NCBI RefSeq assembly: GCF_001702265.1
Contig: NZ_MAUE01000002.1
Span: 62,001-126,000 of the forward strand
From: Pseudomonas aylmerensis
GTDB taxonomy: Bacteria; Pseudomonadota; Gammaproteobacteria; Pseudomonadales; Pseudomonadaceae
Reading direction: 5' to 3'
Length of the DNA: 64,000 nt
Positions 61,727 through 64,000 of this stretch are shown here, piece after piece; positions within the stretch are counted from its first letter, which is position 1, and each line of letters starts with the position of its first letter. The position numbers and the translations under genes were made by a program. The notes beneath the pieces were generated by a model. The model was not told the DNA's origin. It was given only the letters and a program-made list of their open reading frames with translations, and did not search any database.

Positions 61727-61913
61727 CAGCGCCGCTCCTTGGCTGCACGTAATGCCCTGGCGTTATGCACCGGGGTAATTCTGACCATACCGACCTCGCA
61801 TTCAATGAAATGACAACAGGAAAATCAGGAATGTCCGGTGGTCCGGTGCATATACCCTAAGCGTGTTAAATATTTAAATAAACTAACTTTTGGGAATATG
61901 CATAGAAGGTCTG

Positions 61914-62690
61914 TCACCCAGGTTCGCAGGGTGAACCGAGGGGGCGTGGCTGATAGCTCTGCGCGGCCCCGCCGGGGCGGGCGGGCACCCAGGCGGCGAT
62001 CCTCAACGTGCGGGCGGGCGCCCAGCGGGAATTGTTGCCGACGCGGTCCAGAATGCAGTACGTCACCTCCAGCCGGCAGTCGTCGCCGGCTTCGACAATC
62101 ACCGTCGACGGCACCCAGACCTGCACGGCCAGGCCGACGGCCTTGGCCTGGATGCTTGGCAGGTCCATGCGCACATCGCCCCAGCGCAGGGTGATGGCAT
62201 CGCCGGTGGTCATGTGCTGGTAGGGTTCGATGGTCAGGGGAATGCCGCGCCGCACCTGGCTGCTGTTGACGCCGTAGCGGCGGATCGTCTCGGGCAGGCC
62301 AACGGGGGCGAGGTTGTGGTTTTCGTCGCTGTACAGCTGTGCAGGCTGCCCGCCCGGGCATTGGGTCTTGACGCGCACCTGCGTGGTCGCCGAGCGCGCA
62401 GGGCCATGGCCGATCTGCATGACCTGATAGTGCACCTGCGCCGGGCCGTCCTGCACAAAACTTTCCGGTACGCGCAGGCGCGTCGACGTGCCGACCTTGC
62501 CGGCCGTGACTCGCCGTGAAGCCGCAAAGCAGTTGTTCCAGAACAGCTCGATCAGGTCGCCTTCATCCATGCCGGGGTACGGCGCGATATCGACCTGCAG
62601 CTGAGTGGCGGCGAGGGCATTGATGCCGTTGCGAAGTGCCTGGGGCAACGTCGGGGCGTTGAGCATGGCCGGGGTGGCGGTGCGCGTCAT
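61914..62690 (-). CDS. Tandem Ig-like beta-domain protein, unknown function
   Basis: A 258-residue protein with no signal peptide or membrane segment. I read two similar beta-rich modules: about 35-130 (MDEGDLIELFWNN, LRVPESFVQDGPAQVHYQV) and about 150-245 (MTTGDAITLRWGD, VWVPSTVIVEAGDDCRLEV). The pattern x-GD-x-h-x-LFW... resembles Ig-like repeats of large Pseudomonas surface proteins, here as a free-standing soluble pair. GGAGATTACTT precedes the ATG at 62690. Its end is close to the sulfur operon promoter. Function unknown. Confidence 0.6.
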   Translation of the reverse strand: MTRTATPAMLNAPTLPQALRNGINALAATQLQVDIAPYPGMDEGDLIELFWNNCFAASRRVTAGKVGTSTRLRVPESFVQDGPAQVHYQVMQIGHGPARSATTQVRVKTQCPGGQPAQLYSDENHNLAPVGLPETIRRYGVNSSQVRRGIPLTIEPYQHMTTGDAITLRWGDVRMDLPSIQAKAVGLAVQVWVPSTVIVEAGDDCRLEVTYCILDRVGNNSRWAPARTLRIAAWVPARPGGAAQSYQPRPLGSPCEPG

Positions 62691-63069
62691 AAGTAATCTC
62701 CTTGATGCAGCCAGCAGCAATCGTTCCGGCCCCTTGGCGCGGGTGCGCACGGGGTCGAAATGAACGATTCAGAAAATAGCCGGGATAGGATCCAATCCTC
62801 TGAGTGCTAGATAAGAGGGTTGGCCAAGGGGCGTCAATGGCGGCAAAGGGCTAAACGGCGGGTTGCTGCAGATTCAGAAGGGTCTGACTGTGAGGGGGAT
62901 TTCAGCGGGTGTGTGGCGAGGCGTTTTACTCGTTGAAACGAGGACTTCGCGTAGGAACGCACTCAGGTGGGAGCAAGGCTTGCCCGCGATGCAGGCACCT
63001 CGGTGTATCCGCCGCACCGCAGTGATGCTATCGCCGGCAAGCCAGCTCGCACACAAGCCCGGGAGGCTG
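62691..63069. other. Gap with REPIN
   Basis: Besides the REPIN at 62969-63055 there is an AT-rich patch near 62760-62815 that may hold the promoter of the Ig-like gene. No gene was recognised. Confidence 0.5.
62969..63055. repeat. REPIN
   Basis: GGTGGGAGCAAGGCTTGCCCG and GCCGGCAAGCCAGCTCGCACAC enclose a spacer; slightly diverged from the consensus. Confidence 0.8.
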
Positions 63070-63816
63070 TCAGTGGGCGAGGAATTTGCTCAGGAACTGC
63101 TTCGTGCGTTCTTCCCTGGGGTTGGCGAACAACGCCTTGGCTTCGCCTTGCTCCACGATCACCCCCTTGTCGAAGAAGATCACCCGGTTGGCCACGTCAC
63201 GGGCAAAGCTCATCTCGTGGGTGACGATCACCATGGTGCGGTTTTCCTCGGCGAGGCTGCGGATGGTTGCCAGTACTTCGCCGACCAACTCCGGGTCGAG
63301 CGCCGAGGTCGGTTCGTCGAACAGGATCACTTCCGGCTCCATGGCCAACGCGCGGGCAATCGCCACGCGCTGTTGCTGGCCACCGGACAGACGCCGAGGG
63401 TAGGCGTCTTCCTTGCCCGCCAGGCCAACCCTGGCCAGCAGCTTGCGCCCCAGGGCCTCAGCGGCTTCGCGCGGCATCTTCTTGACCACGGTCGGCCCTT
63501 CGATGACGTTTTCCAGCGCGGTGCGATGGGGGAACAGGTTGAAGTTCTGGAACACAAAGCCGACGTGCTGGCGCAGGCGTCGCACCAGGGTTTGCTGCTG
63601 ATTGATCGGCTTGCTGCTGTCGATCTCGATGTCCCCGACCTTGATGCGGCCGCTGGTGGGTTGCTCGAGGAAATTCAGGCAGCGCAGGAAGGTGGTCTTG
63701 CCGGAACCGCTGGGGCCGATGATGGCGACGACTTCGCCTTCCTTGACCTCCAGGTCGATGCCGTTGAGTACCACCTGACCCTTGAATTGTTTGGTCAGTT
63801 TTTCAACCACGATCAT
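63070..63816 (-). CDS. Amino-acid (cystine-type) ABC transporter ATPase
   Basis: A 248-residue ATPase: Walker [10 protein letters not shown], signature [15 protein letters not shown], Walker [15 protein letters not shown], His in [10 protein letters not shown]. Closest in pattern to TcyN/YecC and GlnQ proteins ([20 protein letters not shown]). Its start overlaps nothing but lies four bases after the permease stop. In this sulfur-rich region cystine is a reasonable guess for the substrate. Confidence 0.9.
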   Translation of the reverse strand: MIVVEKLTKQFKGQVVLNGIDLEVKEGEVVAIIGPSGSGKTTFLRCLNFLEQPTSGRIKVGDIEIDSSKPINQQQTLVRRLRQHVGFVFQNFNLFPHRTALENVIEGPTVVKKMPREAAEALGRKLLARVGLAGKEDAYPRRLSGGQQQRVAIARALAMEPEVILFDEPTSALDPELVGEVLATIRSLAEENRTMVIVTHEMSFARDVANRVIFFDKGVIVEQGEAKALFANPREERTKQFLSKFLAH

Positions 63817-63819
63817 GCT

Positions 63820-64000
63820 TCAGGACTCCAGGTCATGCCGGTTGACCCGGTCTTCCAGACGATTTTGAAAATGCGCCAGGATGCTCGCCAGGATCCAGTA
63901 GATCAGGGCTGCAGAGAGATACATGGTGAAGATTTCGAAGGTGCGCGCCGACACCAGTTGCGCCTGGCGAAACAGCTCGGGCACCTGGATGGTGGCCGCC
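63820..64000 (-). CDS. Amino-acid ABC permease, C-terminal end (partial)
   Basis: The window edge cuts this gene. The visible 59 residues end ALIYWILASILAHFQNRLE..., with a last membrane helix (FEIFTMYLSAALIYWILAS) typical of TcyL/GlnP-type permeases. The stop is four bases upstream of the ATPase start, so they are one operon. Confidence 0.85.
   Translation of the reverse strand, partial: AATIQVPELFRQAQLVSARTFEIFTMYLSAALIYWILASILAHFQNRLEDRVNRHDLES

Noticed and set aside
19194..63055. REP palindromes considered as CRISPR repeats
   Set aside because: They occur as isolated inverted pairs in intergenic gaps, not as regularly spaced direct repeats with unique spacers, and there are no cas genes.

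Overview
The window looks like a chromosomal segment of a fluorescent Pseudomonas (P. fluorescens group). It is GC-rich, its intergenic gaps carry many Pseudomonas-type REP/REPIN palindromes (GTGGGAGC...GGCTTGC), and the backbone genes (gabDT, sbp-cysTWA, tonB-exbBD, c-di-GMP enzymes, sulfur-scavenging genes, a TriABC-like RND pump) are typical of that group. Species cannot be settled by reading alone.

Bases 1-2160 hold a vWA protein, an ECF sigma factor and a membrane protein that is probably its regulator. Bases 2168-3230 are insertion-sequence debris plus one unrecognised gene. Bases 3235-14486 form an AT-richer genomic island next to tRNA-Arg(CCG). A 156-bp direct repeat (2 mismatches) that contains the tRNA 3' end and its terminator marks both island ends. 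The island has no integrase. It carries a TIR-DUF3298 fusion, an AAA+ ATPase/subtilase pair that matches the ietAS (Gao_Iet) anti-phage architecture, a KAP-type P-loop NTPase, a coiled-coil protein, a small protein and a decayed DUF927 helicase gene. It is best read as a defence island on a dead mobile element.

After the tRNA the chromosome resumes: gabD-gabT (GABA degradation), a receiver-HDOD protein, a PAS-GGDEF cyclase, an acyl delta-9 desaturase and a PAS-GGDEF-EAL protein. A sulfate uptake block follows (DUF2292 protein, sbp, cysT, cysW, cysA). Next come small regulators, a second membrane desaturase with a divergent AraC regulator, LysR regulators, a CynX-like transporter with a nucleoside deaminase, and tonB-exbB-exbD. 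Bases 38270-41065 hold a LysR/EamA exporter/TauD-type oxygenase group with lower GC that may be a small metabolic cassette. A candidate structured RNA lies at 41.39-41.47 kb.

From 41.7 kb to the end sulfur and amino-acid uptake dominates: a hydrolase, a degenerate sigma-54 activator beside an orphan metQ, a four-gene polar amino-acid ABC transporter, and a second sulfur operon read leftward (two SfnB/DszC-like flavoenzymes, one NtaA/DszA-type monooxygenase, metQ, metN, metI). The two-adaptor RND pump (49.2-54.4 kb) sits between these blocks. The window closes with an amino-acid ABC ATPase and the C-terminal end of its permease. The sulfur genes suggest a programme for releasing sulfite from organosulfur compounds and importing methionine or cystine when sulfate is scarce.
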